This document shows, piece after piece, positions 1 to 10,282 of a stretch of 61,283 nt of DNA. The notes under the pieces were generated by a model. It ran no database searches. It was not told the origin of the DNA and saw nothing but the letters and a program-made list of their open reading frames with translations. Both the position numbers and the translations under genes were made by a program. The stretch lies in contig JAIOAU010000017.1 of the NCBI GenBank assembly GCA_019873655.1, positions 1 to 61,283 of the forward strand, written 5' to 3'. The DNA comes from Chloroflexota bacterium. GTDB taxonomy: Bacteria; Chloroflexota; Anaerolineae; Anaerolineales; Villigracilaceae. The stretch's first letter is position 1; every line of letters begins with the position of its first letter.

Positions 1-79
1 ATGCCAACCAAATTGCGGAATGAACTTGCCCGACCGCAAAGTTGCTTATAACTCAAGACCATGCTTGCACTCTCCCTTG

Positions 80-1087
80 ATGATTTTCATCAATTATGCA
101 ACAAATCTAGACAGATTCGCGGTCAAATTCTGGGGCGTGCGCGGCAGCCACCCGACGCCCGGCCCGCAGACGGTCCGCTTCGGCGGCAACACGGCCTGCG
201 TGGAAGTCCGCCTGGGAGAACGGACGTTGATTCTGGACGCCGGGACGGGCCTCATCCCCCTGGGCCGTGAACTGGTCCGCCGCGCCCGCCGCGACGGGAA
301 GCCGCTGGACCTGGTCATCCTGTTGAGCCATCTGCACCACGACCACACCCAGGGCATCCCCTTCTTCGCCCCGGCCTATCTGCCGAACGCCCGCCTGCGC
401 ATCTACGGGCCGGGGACCTCGGCCGAGGGCCTGAGCCGGGTGCTGGAGGCCAATCAGAGCCAGCCGACCTTCCCGGTCGGCCTGCACGAGATGGCGGCCG
501 TCAAGGAGTTCCGTTCGCTGCGCGAGACCGACGTCCTTGTGCTGGAGGGAGAGCAAGCGCGGCTGGCCGGCCCCGACGAGGCGGTCGGCGAGGAGACCGT
601 CAGGGTGCGCATCCATCGTTCGTACGCCCATCCGGGCGGAGTATATGCCTATCGGCTGGAGTGGCGCGGCCGCAGCCTGGTCTACGCCACCGACACCGAA
701 GGCTACGTCGGCGTGGACCGGCGGCTGGCCGCCTTTTCTGCTGGCGCCGACCTGTTGATTCACGACGCCCAGTACAGCGAAGCCCATTACCGCGGCCAGG
801 TTCCGGGATGGCCCGCCACCCAGGGCTACGGCCACTCGACGGTCGAGATGGCCTGCGATCTGGCTGCCGCCGCCGGCGTGGACAGGCTGGTCCTCTTCCA
901 TCACGACCCGGCCTATGACGACGCCGCCGTCGCCGCCGCCGAGGCGCAGGCGCGGGCGCGCTTCCCGCGCGCCCTGGCTGCCTTCGAGGGCCTGGAACTG
1001 GAGGTGGACGGCCGCGGCCGGGGTCGCCTCCTCCTCGTCCCTCGCGGGGAGGCCGCCGCGTCGCCGCTGCTGACCAAAGGGAAGTAA
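80..1087 (+). CDS. MBL-fold metal-dependent hydrolase
   Basis: This is a metallo-beta-lactamase-fold hydrolase of about 335 residues, probably a soluble phosphodiesterase or similar enzyme. The metal-binding motif HLHHDH lies at about residues 84-89, after the strand-loop LDAGTG; further ligands are likely the His of SYAHPGG, the Asp of YATDTEG and the His of LFHHDPAYDD. The family's start region (VKFWGVRGSHPTPG) follows shortly after the ATG at 80. The frame is open from 20, but the first 20 codons look unlike the family, so I chose 80; no clear ribosome-binding site decides this. The next gene begins 3 bases after the stop. The substrate cannot be told from the sequence. Confidence 0.85.
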   Translation: MIFINYATNLDRFAVKFWGVRGSHPTPGPQTVRFGGNTACVEVRLGERTLILDAGTGLIPLGRELVRRARRDGKPLDLVILLSHLHHDHTQGIPFFAPAYLPNARLRIYGPGTSAEGLSRVLEANQSQPTFPVGLHEMAAVKEFRSLRETDVLVLEGEQARLAGPDEAVGEETVRVRIHRSYAHPGGVYAYRLEWRGRSLVYATDTEGYVGVDRRLAAFSAGADLLIHDAQYSEAHYRGQVPGWPATQGYGHSTVEMACDLAAAAGVDRLVLFHHDPAYDDAAVAAAEAQARARFPRALAAFEGLELEVDGRGRGRLLLVPRGEAAASPLLTKGK

Positions 1088-1090
1088 AAT

Positions 1091-1801
1091 ATGCTTACCA
1101 TGGAGGCAGTCAAGACCACCGACACCCGCAGCCTGCTGGGCGAGATCGAACTGCTGCGCGGGCTGAACGCTGGCCAACTGGCCTGGGTGGCCCAGCGCGC
1201 CCACCGCAAGTTCTTCCCGGCCGGGACGAATATCCTCACGGCCGAGACTCCCGGCGAGGTCGTTTACATCATCCTGTACGGGACGGTCAAAGTCCACATC
1301 GAACAGCCCGACGGGCGGGATGTGATTCTGTCCATTCTCGGGGCGGGCGACACCCTCGGCGAGATGAGCCTGATCGACTCGGTCGGGCGCTCGGCCAGCG
1401 CCGTGACGCTCGAAGATTCGCTCCTGTTGTGGATGGACCGAGCCACCTTCCAGACCATGCTCGACGAGTTCCCGCCGGTGGCGCGCAACCTGGTGCGCAT
1501 CCTCTCGGCCCGCATCCGCCTCTCGGACCAACTCATTCAGGCCCTGGCGACCCTCGACGTCTACGGGCGGGTGGCGCGCCAGTTGCTGGCCTTCGCCGAG
1601 AAGTACGGCCGCGCCGAGACAGCCGGCGAGATCACCATCCCCATCCGCCTGACGCAGGGCGACATGGCCGACCTGGTCGGGGCGTCGCGCAAGCGCGTCA
1701 ACCAGGTGATGGTGGCCTTCAAGGGGCTGGGCCTGATCGCCGAGGCGGACGGCAAGATCACCATCCGCAATCGGGAAGGGCTGGCTCGATATTGCCGCTG
1801 A
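1091..1801 (+). CDS. Crp/Fnr-family transcriptional regulator
   Basis: This is a cytoplasmic DNA-binding regulator of 236 residues. An N-terminal cyclic-nucleotide-binding-type beta barrel (GEVVYIILYGTVKVHIEQPDGRDVIL, quoted in parts: GTVKVHIEQPDGRD, LGAGDTLGEMSLID) is followed by a long dimer helix and a C-terminal winged helix (LTQGDMADLVGASRKRVNQVM), as in Crp. There is no N-terminal cysteine cluster, so it is not an oxygen-sensing Fnr. Whether it binds cAMP is unclear: the phosphate-binding cassette (GEMSLIDSVGRSAS) is only roughly like that of Crp. It sits 3 bases downstream of the MBL-fold gene and is probably co-transcribed with it. Target genes are unknown. Confidence 0.88.
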   Translation: MLTMEAVKTTDTRSLLGEIELLRGLNAGQLAWVAQRAHRKFFPAGTNILTAETPGEVVYIILYGTVKVHIEQPDGRDVILSILGAGDTLGEMSLIDSVGRSASAVTLEDSLLLWMDRATFQTMLDEFPPVARNLVRILSARIRLSDQLIQALATLDVYGRVARQLLAFAEKYGRAETAGEITIPIRLTQGDMADLVGASRKRVNQVMVAFKGLGLIAEADGKITIRNREGLARYCR

Positions 1802-1808
1802 GCGGCGG

Positions 1809-1838
1809 CGGACAATCGGCCGACGGCCATGCTATAAT
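1809..1838 (+). promoter_or_regulatory. Putative promoter for the M42 peptidase gene
   Basis: A perfect TATAAT lies at 1833-1838, with CGGACA (matching the GACA of TTGACA) about 18 bases upstream at 1809-1814. It lies between the Crp-type gene and the next coding region, 34 bases before its ATG. Confidence 0.45.
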
Positions 1839-1871
1839 CGGCATGGCCGATTTTCTTTTTGCGGAGGAGCC

Positions 1872-2924
1872 ATGACCAGCCTGCCCGAAGTCCCAACCGC
1901 CTTTCTGCTCGACTTCCTGACGAAATTGATCAACACCCCCAGCCCGACCGGTCTGGCCGAGCCGGCGGTGGCCCTGTGCGAGCAGACCCTCCAGGCCTTC
2001 CCGCGCCTGACCCTCGAGCGGACGCGCAAAGGGGCGCTGAAAGCCGTCTGGCGCGGGGCGCGCGAGGACGGCCAGCGGGCGCTGACCGCCCACGTGGACA
2101 CCCTCGGGGCGATGGTCAAGGAGATCAAACCCAACGGGCGGCTGAAACTGGCTCGCATCGGCGGCTACGCCTGGAACACCATCGAAGGCGAGGGCTGCAC
2201 CGTCTTCACCCGCAGTGGACGGCAGGTGCGCGGCGCCGTCCTGCTGACCAAAGCCTCCACCCACATCTTCGGGCAGGAGGTCGGCGAAATGAAGCGCGAC
2301 GAGGACAGCCTGGAAGTCCGCCTCGACGCCCGCACCACCCTGGAGGGCGAGACGCGCGACCTGGGCATCGAGGTCGGCGACTACGTGGCCTTCGACCCGC
2401 GCCTGGAAATCAACGCCGGCTTCGTCCGCGCCCGCCACCTGGACGACAAGGCCGGCGCGGCCGCCCTCGTCGCGGCGATCAAGGCCCTGAGCGACGCCGG
2501 CCTCCAGCCGGCCCGCACCACCACCTTCTTGTTCAGCAACTACGAGGAGGTCGGTCACGGCGCGGCGCACGGCCTCTCGGACGAAGTGCAGGAACTGGTG
2601 GCGGTGGACATGGCCGCCGTCGGCGAGGGCCAGAACTCGGACGAGTTCTCGGCCTCCCTGTGCGTCAAGGACAGCGGCGGGCCGTATCATCACGGCCTCT
2701 CGACCCGCTTGCGCGCCCTGGCCGAGCGGCACCAAATCCCCTACCGCGTGGATATTTACCCTTATTATTCCTCCGACGGCGAGGCTTTCTGGCATGCCGG
2801 CGGCGACGTGGCCGTGGCCCTCATCGGCCCCGGCGTGGACGCCTCGCACAGTTACGAGCGCACTCACACCGAGGCGCTGGTGGCAACGGCCAAGTGGATC
2901 CTGGCCTATCTGCTGGAGGAATAG
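1872..2924 (+). CDS. M42-family metallopeptidase (aminopeptidase/endoglucanase-like)
   Basis: This is a cytosolic M42 peptidase of 350 residues, the family's usual length, which forms large oligomers that trim peptides from the N-terminus. Dinuclear-metal ligands are visible: H74 and D76 in TAHVDTLG, the Asp of HLDDKAGA, the paired Glu of SNYEEVGHG, the Asp of VAVDMAAVG and the His of SYERTHTEA. An internal PDZ-like insert lies between the first two blocks. The ATG at 1872 has GGAGG 8 bases upstream and its own TATAAT. A MazG-like gene follows after 32 bases. Family assignment is firm; substrate preference is not visible. Confidence 0.92.
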   Translation: MTSLPEVPTAFLLDFLTKLINTPSPTGLAEPAVALCEQTLQAFPRLTLERTRKGALKAVWRGAREDGQRALTAHVDTLGAMVKEIKPNGRLKLARIGGYAWNTIEGEGCTVFTRSGRQVRGAVLLTKASTHIFGQEVGEMKRDEDSLEVRLDARTTLEGETRDLGIEVGDYVAFDPRLEINAGFVRARHLDDKAGAAALVAAIKALSDAGLQPARTTTFLFSNYEEVGHGAAHGLSDEVQELVAVDMAAVGEGQNSDEFSASLCVKDSGGPYHHGLSTRLRALAERHQIPYRVDIYPYYSSDGEAFWHAGGDVAVALIGPGVDASHSYERTHTEALVATAKWILAYLLEE

Positions 2925-2956
2925 GGCCAGACCTCCAACGGTGGACAAAGCCGAGT

Positions 2957-3286
2957 ATGGACTTTCGAGAGTACCAGACCAAATCCCGCAAGACCGCCCG
3001 CTATCCGGCCATCGGCCACCCCGTCATCTATCCGGTGCTGGGGCTGGTCAACGAGGCCGGGGAAGTGGCTGGCAAGGTCAAGAAGATTTTCCGCGACCGC
3101 GCCGGCGTGATGGACGAAGACTCCCGCCAGGCGCTGGCGGGCGAACTGGGCGACGTCTTGTGGTACCTGGCGCAGGTCTGCACCGAACTGGACCTCTCGC
3201 TCGACGAGGTCGCCGAACACAACCTGGCCAAGTTGTACGACCGCCTGGCGCGCGGCAAAATCGGCGGCGACGGCGACAACCGCTAG
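2957..3286 (+). CDS. MazG-like nucleotide pyrophosphohydrolase
   Basis: This small protein of 109 residues consists of a single MazG-like all-alpha NTP pyrophosphohydrolase domain. The metal-binding pattern is visible as NEAGEVAGKVKK followed by ELGDVLWYLAQV, the EExxE/ExxD arrangement of the family. The C-terminus (HNLAKLYDR) is also typical. Such enzymes hydrolyse non-canonical or excess NTPs to the monophosphate. The ATG at 2957 is the first after the preceding stop; there is no strong ribosome-binding site, so it may be translated by read-on from the peptidase gene. Confidence 0.88.
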   Translation: MDFREYQTKSRKTARYPAIGHPVIYPVLGLVNEAGEVAGKVKKIFRDRAGVMDEDSRQALAGELGDVLWYLAQVCTELDLSLDEVAEHNLAKLYDRLARGKIGGDGDNR

Positions 3287-3348
3287 AGACGGCCGGGACG
3301 AAGGGGAGCAAGCCGCCGCCCGGCCGGAACTCTAATCTTCCTCATACA

Positions 3349-3375
3349 AAAAAGCAACCTGCTTTTTGGTAGAAT
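3349..3375 (+). promoter_or_regulatory. Small hairpin and putative promoter before clpC
   Basis: A 7-bp stem (AAAAAGC at 3349-3355, GCTTTTT at 3361-3367) precedes TAGAAT at 3370-3375. The hairpin may end the upstream transcript, and TAGAAT may be the -10 box of clpC. No CIRCE or CtsR operator was seen. Confidence 0.3.
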
Positions 3376-3447
3376 CAAACCAGACACTTCTTATCCGAAT
3401 GGGTAGCGGTGGGACAGGATTCATATCTTGTCCTGCAGGAGACGATT

Positions 3448-5934
<2,487 letters not shown>

Positions 5935-5949
5935 TGCGCCTCGGCGCGT

Positions 5950-5990
5950 CAGTGCAACGCACGCCCGACGTGCGTTGCACTGATATTTTT
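5950..5990 (+). terminator. Rho-independent terminator after clpC
   Basis: A perfect 14-bp stem (CAGTGCAACGCACG at 5950-5963 with its complement at 5969-5982) has a 5-base loop and is followed by ATATTTTT. It separates clpC from msrA. Confidence 0.85.
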
Positions 5991-6000
5991 GGAGGTTTTT

Positions 6001-6543
6001 ATGGGTAAATCCTTACAGGTAGCCACTCTCGCGGGAGGATGTTTCTGGTGTCTGGAGGCCGTCTTCGACGAACTGCGCGGCGTGGAATCGGTCGAATCGG
6101 GCTATTCGGGCGGACACGTCCCCAACCCCACCTATCACCAGGTCTGCGACGGGACGACCGGCCACGCCGAGGCCGTGCGCGTCACCTTCGACCCGGCCGT
6201 CCTCTCCTACCGTGACCTGTTGACCGTCTTCTTCACCATCCACGACCCGACCACGCTCAACCGTCAGGGCAACGACGTCGGGACGCAGTACCGCTCGGCC
6301 ATCTTTTATCATGACGAGGAGCAGAAGCGCGTCGCCGAGGAGGTGATGCGCGAGATCGAGGCGGCCGGCATCTGGGGGGCGCCGCTGGTCACCGAACTCC
6401 GGCCTTTCGAGGCTTTCTACCCGGCCGAGGAGTATCATCAGGAGTACTTCAAGAAAAATCCCTGGCAGCCGTACTGCCGGGTGGTCGTCGCCCCCAAAGT
6501 GGCCAAGTTCCGCCAGGCGTTTGCCGCCCGGCTGAAATCGTAG
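6001..6543 (+). CDS. msrA: Peptide-methionine (S)-S-oxide reductase MsrA
   Basis: This 180-residue cytosolic enzyme reduces methionine-S-sulfoxide in proteins. The catalytic GGCFWC motif lies near residue 12, and the family blocks [47 protein letters not shown] (in parts) and EYHQEYF follow in order. No MsrB domain is fused. The ATG at 6001 has GGAGG at 5991-5995; an in-frame TTG at 5989 would overlap that site and is unlikely. Further cysteines (VCDGT, PYCRV) may act in resolution. Confidence 0.96.
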   Translation: MGKSLQVATLAGGCFWCLEAVFDELRGVESVESGYSGGHVPNPTYHQVCDGTTGHAEAVRVTFDPAVLSYRDLLTVFFTIHDPTTLNRQGNDVGTQYRSAIFYHDEEQKRVAEEVMREIEAAGIWGAPLVTELRPFEAFYPAEEYHQEYFKKNPWQPYCRVVVAPKVAKFRQAFAARLKS

Positions 6544-6564
6544 AGCCGGGCTTTATTGCTTCGA

Positions 6565-6719
6565 GGCGGGCTTCGCCCGCCGCCTTTTCGCTCTTTCTGC
6601 TTCCAGGCGGGCTATGTTTTGAAATATGTTTTGAGCCGGGCTGGGCCCGGCGACTTTCGAGGGCCAAGCCCCCTCGAAACGAACACTTTAGCCTTGCTTC
6701 GAGGCGGGCTTTGCCCGCC
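6565..6719. repeat. Cluster of palindromic repeats upstream of the dus gene
   Basis: Four hairpins stand in a row: GGCGGGC-ttc-GCCCGCC (6565-6581), GCCGGGC-tgg-GCCCGGC (6635-6651), TTTCGAGGG...CCCTCGAAA (6655-6679) and GGCGGGC-ttt-GCCCGCC (6703-6719). Stretches such as TTGCTTCGAGGCGGGCTT recur. The 238-base gap 6544-6781 holds only these elements and a piece of another dispersed repeat at about 6727. They resemble REP-type elements. Confidence 0.7.
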
Positions 6720-6781
6720 AACCTCCGAGAAATTCGCGTCGATTCGGTGCTTAACCGCCAACCTGGGGTAAACTTGACCGG

Positions 6782-7789
6782 ATGGACTCTGCGCGCACCC
6801 CTGCCTTTTTCCTCGGCCGCGTCCCGGTCTATGGCGATGCTCTCCTCGCCCCGATGGACGGTTTCTCCGATTGGCCCTACCGCTCCATCTGCCGCAGCCT
6901 GGGCGCGGCGCTGTGCTACACCGAGTTCGTCAAGGCCGAGTTCGTGGTGATGGCCTTCGAACACATCCAGCCGCGGATGGCCTTCGAGGAGGACGAGCGG
7001 CCGGTGATCATCCAAATCTACGGCGACGACCCCGACGAATTGCTGCGCGCCGCCCTGCTCGTCCAGCAGAAACGCCCCGACGCGATCGACATCAACCTCG
7101 GCTGCCCGGATCGGCGCGTGAACCAGGGCGGGGCGGGCGCGGCCCTCCTGCGTCAGCCGCTCAAGGTGGCGCGCATCTTCCGCGCCTTGAGCGCCGCCCT
7201 GGAGACGCCGGTCACAGCCAAGATTCGCCTGGGATGGGAGGATTGCCGCAACTACCGCCTGATCGCCCGCATCCTGGAGGAGAACGGCGCGGCGGCGATC
7301 GCCGTCCACGCCCGGACGCGCGAGCAGGGCTACGGCGGCGCAGCCGACTGGGACGCCATCGCCGAGGTCAAAGCGGCGGTGCGCATCCCGGTCATCGGCA
7401 ACGGCGACGTGCGCGCCGTCGCCGACATCGCGCGCATGAAGAGTCACACCGGCTGCGAGGCGGTCATGATCGGCCGCGCCGCCATCGGCCATCCCTGGAT
7501 TTTCGCCCGCCTCGACCGGTCCCAGGTCCCGCCCGAGACGGCGCGCCAGATGATTCACTGTCACCTGCGGCGCAATCTGCAATTCTATGGGGAACGCAAG
7601 GGGCTGCTCTTCTTCCGCAAACACGCCATCCAATATCTCAAACATCAGGGCTTCCCGCGTCCGGAGCGGACGCAAATCATCCAGCAGACCGAGGCGCAGG
7701 CCTTTCTCGACCTGCTCGACGCCGCCTATGACCGCCTGGCGAGCGTCCGCCCTGCAGAGCGCGGGGAGGAACAACCGCTCCGCTATTGA
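6782..7789 (+). CDS. tRNA-dihydrouridine synthase
   Basis: This FMN enzyme of 335 residues reduces uridines in the tRNA D-loop. The TIM barrel begins with LLAPMDGFSDWPYRSI and carries the family blocks YTEFVKAE, DINLGCPDRRVNQGGAGAAL (the Cys of the NxGCP motif is the proton donor), VTAKIRLGWED, IAVHARTREQGYGGAADW, IPVIGNGDV and GCEAVMIGRAAIGHPWIF. A C-terminal helical domain follows. The ATG at 6782 lacks a strong ribosome-binding site. The gene is bracketed on both sides by the same palindromic repeat cluster, which is unusual and may mark it as a movable segment. Which uridine it modifies cannot be assigned. Confidence 0.92.
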   Translation: MDSARTPAFFLGRVPVYGDALLAPMDGFSDWPYRSICRSLGAALCYTEFVKAEFVVMAFEHIQPRMAFEEDERPVIIQIYGDDPDELLRAALLVQQKRPDAIDINLGCPDRRVNQGGAGAALLRQPLKVARIFRALSAALETPVTAKIRLGWEDCRNYRLIARILEENGAAAIAVHARTREQGYGGAADWDAIAEVKAAVRIPVIGNGDVRAVADIARMKSHTGCEAVMIGRAAIGHPWIFARLDRSQVPPETARQMIHCHLRRNLQFYGERKGLLFFRKHAIQYLKHQGFPRPERTQIIQQTEAQAFLDLLDAAYDRLASVRPAERGEEQPLRY

Positions 7790-7838
7790 GACGGATGCTC
7801 TTTGCTTCGAGCCGGGCTGGGTCTTCGCTCTGCTTCCA

Positions 7839-7920
7839 GGCGGGCTTCGCCCGCCGACTTTCCGGGGGCCAAGCCCCCCTCTGAAACAAACAAAACCAGC
7901 CCGGACCCGGCGACTTCGAA
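7839..7920. repeat. Palindromic repeat cluster downstream of the dus gene
   Basis: GGCGGGC-ttc-GCCCGCC (7839-7855) and GGGGGC-caa-GCCCCC (7864-7878) repeat the order and spacing of the cluster at 6565-6719. A further GCCGGGC occurs at about 7811 and CCCGGCGACTTCGAAGG near 7912. Confidence 0.65.
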
Positions 7921-7953
7921 GGCTCCAGGGGGTGCAAAAACTCCGAAACTGAG

Positions 7954-7972
7954 TATAATGTAACCGGTTACA
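7954..7972 (+). promoter_or_regulatory. TATAAT promoter element abutting a LacI-type palindromic operator
   Basis: TATAAT at 7954-7959 is overlapped by the perfect 14-base palindrome TGTAACCGGTTACA (7959-7972), 24 bases before the ATG of the membrane glycosyltransferase gene. A central CCGG in such a palindrome is typical of LacI/GalR-family operators. The position would block transcription. No LacI-family gene lies in the window, and no clear -35 box was seen. Confidence 0.6.
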
Positions 7973-7996
7973 CCAATTCCTTCCAGGAACGATCCT

Positions 7997-9268
7997 ATGT
8001 TCAAGAACAAGACCATCCGCAACATCGTTTTTCTCTGGCTGGCCTGGGTGCTGATTGTCATCGGTTACCAGGCCTGGGCGGCGGCGCGCATGCAGCCCCA
8101 ACGCCCCGACTACGCCCGTCCGTTCTGGACGCCGCGCGAGACCACCGCCCTGGCCCAGGCGGGCAAGCCCTATCTGCTCGAACCGTTCATGAATCAGCAG
8201 GTCTGCTGGGATTCCGAGTTCTATCTCTCGATCGCCGTCGCCGGCTACGAGGACCCGCTGGTCACCAAGGCCGAGGTCAACCTCAATCAGTTCGACGACG
8301 ACCCGCTGAACGATTACCAGCGCAACATGCGCTCGATTCCGCTCAGTTACGCCTTCTTCCCCTTCTACCCGGCCATGATCTGGCTGTTTATGTGGCCGTT
8401 GAAACTGCTGGGGATGAACGCCATCGCGACGGCCACGCTGGCGGCAGTCATCGTCTCGGCGCTGGGGGCGCTGGGCGGGATGATTGCCCTCTACGATCTG
8501 GCGCGCGGCGAATTGGAGGACTCCGGTGCCTGGCGGGCGGCCTTCTACCTGATCATCTTCCCGAGCGGCTTTTTCCTGACGATGGTGTACACCGAGGGGC
8601 TGTTCGTGGGACTGGCGTTCGGTTCGCTGGCCCTGCTGATGCGCCGTAAATGGGTCTGGGCGGCGATTCTGGCCGTCTGCGCGGCCCTGACCCGTTCGGT
8701 GGGCGTCGCCCTGGTCGTCCCGATGGGCGTCGTCCTGCTGCGCGAGGTGGGTCTGCGCAACCTGAAAGCGCTCTTCAGCCGTCCCTACCTCGGCAAGGTG
8801 GGCCTGACCCTCTTGCCGCTGGCGGCCTTCCTGGCCTGGAAGATTTCCCCGCTCGGCCAGACCTTCGACATCATCCAGGCCGCCTGGTTCGGGCGCGGTT
8901 TTCTGGAGTTCGGCAAATCGTGGGAAAGTTGGAAATACGCCTTCGACCAGGCCTTTCACAGCGGCGGGCCGAGCATGGCCTATCACATGATGGAGATGTT
9001 CTTCTCGGTCGTGGCGCTGATCGCCTGCGTCTTCACCTTCAAGCGGCATCCCGAAATCACCCTCTTCAGCCTGACGGTGATCCTGTTTGCCCTCTTCAGC
9101 GGCGACATCCAGGGCATGTACCGTTATGTGCTGGCGGCCCCGTCCCTGTTCCTCTTCCTGAGCCGGTTGGGCCGCAACGAGGCCTTCGACCGCGCCTGGA
9201 CGATCGCCAGTTTGCTGCTGATGGGCATCAACGCCTATCTGTTTGCCCTGGACATGTGGGCGGGCTGA
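7997..9268 (+). CDS. PIG-V-like integral membrane glycosyltransferase
   Basis: This is a polytopic membrane protein of 423 residues with about nine to ten hydrophobic segments, starting with FLWLAWVLIVIGYQAW. The extracytoplasmic motif WDSEFYLSIAVAGY, with an Asp after Trp, and the later FPLYP-like FFPFYPAMIW match the PIG-V type of lipid-linked mannosyltransferases (GT-C fold). It probably transfers a sugar from a polyprenyl-phosphate donor outside the membrane. No other glycan genes are next to it. A perfect palindromic operator lies just upstream, so it may be under sugar-responsive control. The donor and acceptor are unknown. Confidence 0.72.
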   Translation: MFKNKTIRNIVFLWLAWVLIVIGYQAWAAARMQPQRPDYARPFWTPRETTALAQAGKPYLLEPFMNQQVCWDSEFYLSIAVAGYEDPLVTKAEVNLNQFDDDPLNDYQRNMRSIPLSYAFFPFYPAMIWLFMWPLKLLGMNAIATATLAAVIVSALGALGGMIALYDLARGELEDSGAWRAAFYLIIFPSGFFLTMVYTEGLFVGLAFGSLALLMRRKWVWAAILAVCAALTRSVGVALVVPMGVVLLREVGLRNLKALFSRPYLGKVGLTLLPLAAFLAWKISPLGQTFDIIQAAWFGRGFLEFGKSWESWKYAFDQAFHSGGPSMAYHMMEMFFSVVALIACVFTFKRHPEITLFSLTVILFALFSGDIQGMYRYVLAAPSLFLFLSRLGRNEAFDRAWTIASLLLMGINAYLFALDMWAG

Positions 9269-9340
9269 ACGGAGAAGGAAAAAACAGGACTCTCTGATTT
9301 TGTCCGGCGCATTCGGGAGGCCAGCAACCTGCTCCAACCC

Positions 9341-9371
9341 GTTTCTTCGGGGGCTTAGCCCCCGAAGAAAC
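9341..9371. repeat. 31-base perfect palindrome (TTCGGGGGCTTAGCCCCCGAA family)
   Basis: The palindrome is perfect around position 9356. The core TTCGGGGGCTTAGCCCCCGAA recurs at 58926-58962, again next to a copy of the terminator described at 9425. The 192-base gap 9269-9460 holds this element and that terminator only. Confidence 0.75.
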
Positions 9372-9424
9372 AACAATAGGTTTTGTTAGACGCTCTTAGC
9401 CCCCTGAAGAAGCAAAGGACGGTC

Positions 9425-9461
9425 CAAAAAGCAGGGCTGCCCCATCTTTTGGGACAGCCCT
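9425..9461 (-). terminator. Terminator of the peroxiredoxin gene
   Basis: Read on the minus strand, AGGGCTGTCCCA and TGGGGCAGCCCT (9433-9444 with 9450-9461, one mismatch) form a 12-bp stem followed by GCTTTTT. Its upstream edge touches the TAA stop at 9461-9463. A near-identical terminator follows the S41 peptidase gene at 58854. Confidence 0.8.
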
Positions 9462-10219
9462 TACCGTGTCTTCAAGCCCAGGGCTTCGTCCAATTGACGC
9501 TCGTCGAAGCCGACAATCACCTTTCCCCGGATGTTGAACGTGGGCGTGGTCTCGTTGCCGTCCGCCCAGGCGCGGACGCGGGCGGCGGCCTCCCGGTCGC
9601 GGGTGATGTCCACCTCGGCGTAGGCGACGCCGCGCGCCTCGAGATAGACGCGCGCCCGCCGGCAGGCCGGACACCAGGAGGTGCAGTACATCACCACCTC
9701 CGCCTCGGGCGCGGACCCGGAGCCGGTCAGCGGATGGGCGGCGGCCCAGGCGGCCGCTTCGGGGTCCACCTCGCCCAGGACGCGCAGTAATTCGTCGTTG
9801 TCGGGCTGGGTGTCGAGGTCGTAGATTTTGGCCCAGCGCAGGATGCCCGCCTTATCCACAACAAAAATGGCGCGCTCGCTGTAGCCCTCGCGCCGCAGGA
9901 CGCCGTATTTCTTGGCCACTGCGCCGTGGGGGTAGAAGTCGCTCAAGAGCGGGTAATGAATGCCGCCCAGACTCTCGGCCCAGGCTTTGAGACAGGGAAC
10001 GCTGTCCACCGAAAGACCCAGCACCTGGGTCTGCATCCCCTCGAACCGGTCGAGCAGGACCTGGTAGGAGGGGATTTGCGCCGTTCAGACCGGCGTCCAG
10101 GCGAGGGGGAAGAAGGCCAGGACGACGTTGCGGCCGCGCAGGTCGCGCAGGCGGACGGGACGGTCGAGGTGGGAGGGCAGGGTGAAGTCGGGGGCGGGTT
10201 TGCCGATCTTGGGAGTCAT
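9461..10219 (-). CDS. Selenocysteine-type peroxiredoxin fused to a glutaredoxin-like domain
   Basis: One frame of 252 residues runs through an in-frame TGA at 10085-10087, codon 45. Residues 1-150 are an AhpC/TSA-type peroxiredoxin (GKPAPDFTLPSHLDRPVRLRD, shown in part; VVLAFFPLAWTPV-U-TAQIPSY; LGLSVDSVPC; AIFVVDKAGILRW). The TGA falls exactly where the family has the peroxidatic Cys of P-V-C-T. Residues 175-252 are a glutaredoxin/mycoredoxin-like domain with C183-P-A-C186 and TTPTFNIRGK. A SECIS-like hairpin begins 8 bases after the TGA. So I read the codon as selenocysteine; the alternative is a nonsense mutation. The ATG at 10219 follows TAAACTTATCTGC with no ribosome-binding site, suggesting a leaderless start. 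It should reduce peroxides, recycling through its own Grx domain. Confidence 0.85.
10033..10079 (-). promoter_or_regulatory. Bacterial SECIS-like hairpin downstream of the in-frame TGA
   Basis: On the minus strand, AUCCCCUC (10075-10068) pairs perfectly with GAGGGGAU (10042-10035). After a 2x2 internal loop, ACC/GGU and GGUC/GACC continue the stem with one bulged A. The apical loop is CUGCUC, with its G at 10055. That G is about 30 bases after the TGA, within the distance known for bacterial SECIS elements. A GC/GC pair with a two-A bulge can extend the base. Confidence 0.75.
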
Positions 10220-10282
10220 GCAGATAAGTTTATCACAAGAGAGGCCGGGGTTCTCGGCGAAGCCCGGCATCTTTTCATCCTG

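Noticed and set aside
3287-3447. CtsR or HrcA operator before clpC
   Set aside because: Neither the GGTCAAA direct repeat nor the CIRCE inverted repeat is present.
9461-10036. Separate glutaredoxin-like gene starting at 10036
   Set aside because: The frame is continuous with the peroxiredoxin N-terminus at 10219 through the TGA, and the region 10036-9900 is the middle of the peroxiredoxin domain. A start there would give half a domain.
10085-10087. Recoding of TGA as Trp or Cys throughout the genome
   Set aside because: TGA ends many genes here at the expected length, for example the ECF sigma gene (50629-50631), thiB (28071-28073) and the giant kinase (24935-24937). Only the peroxiredoxin is read through.
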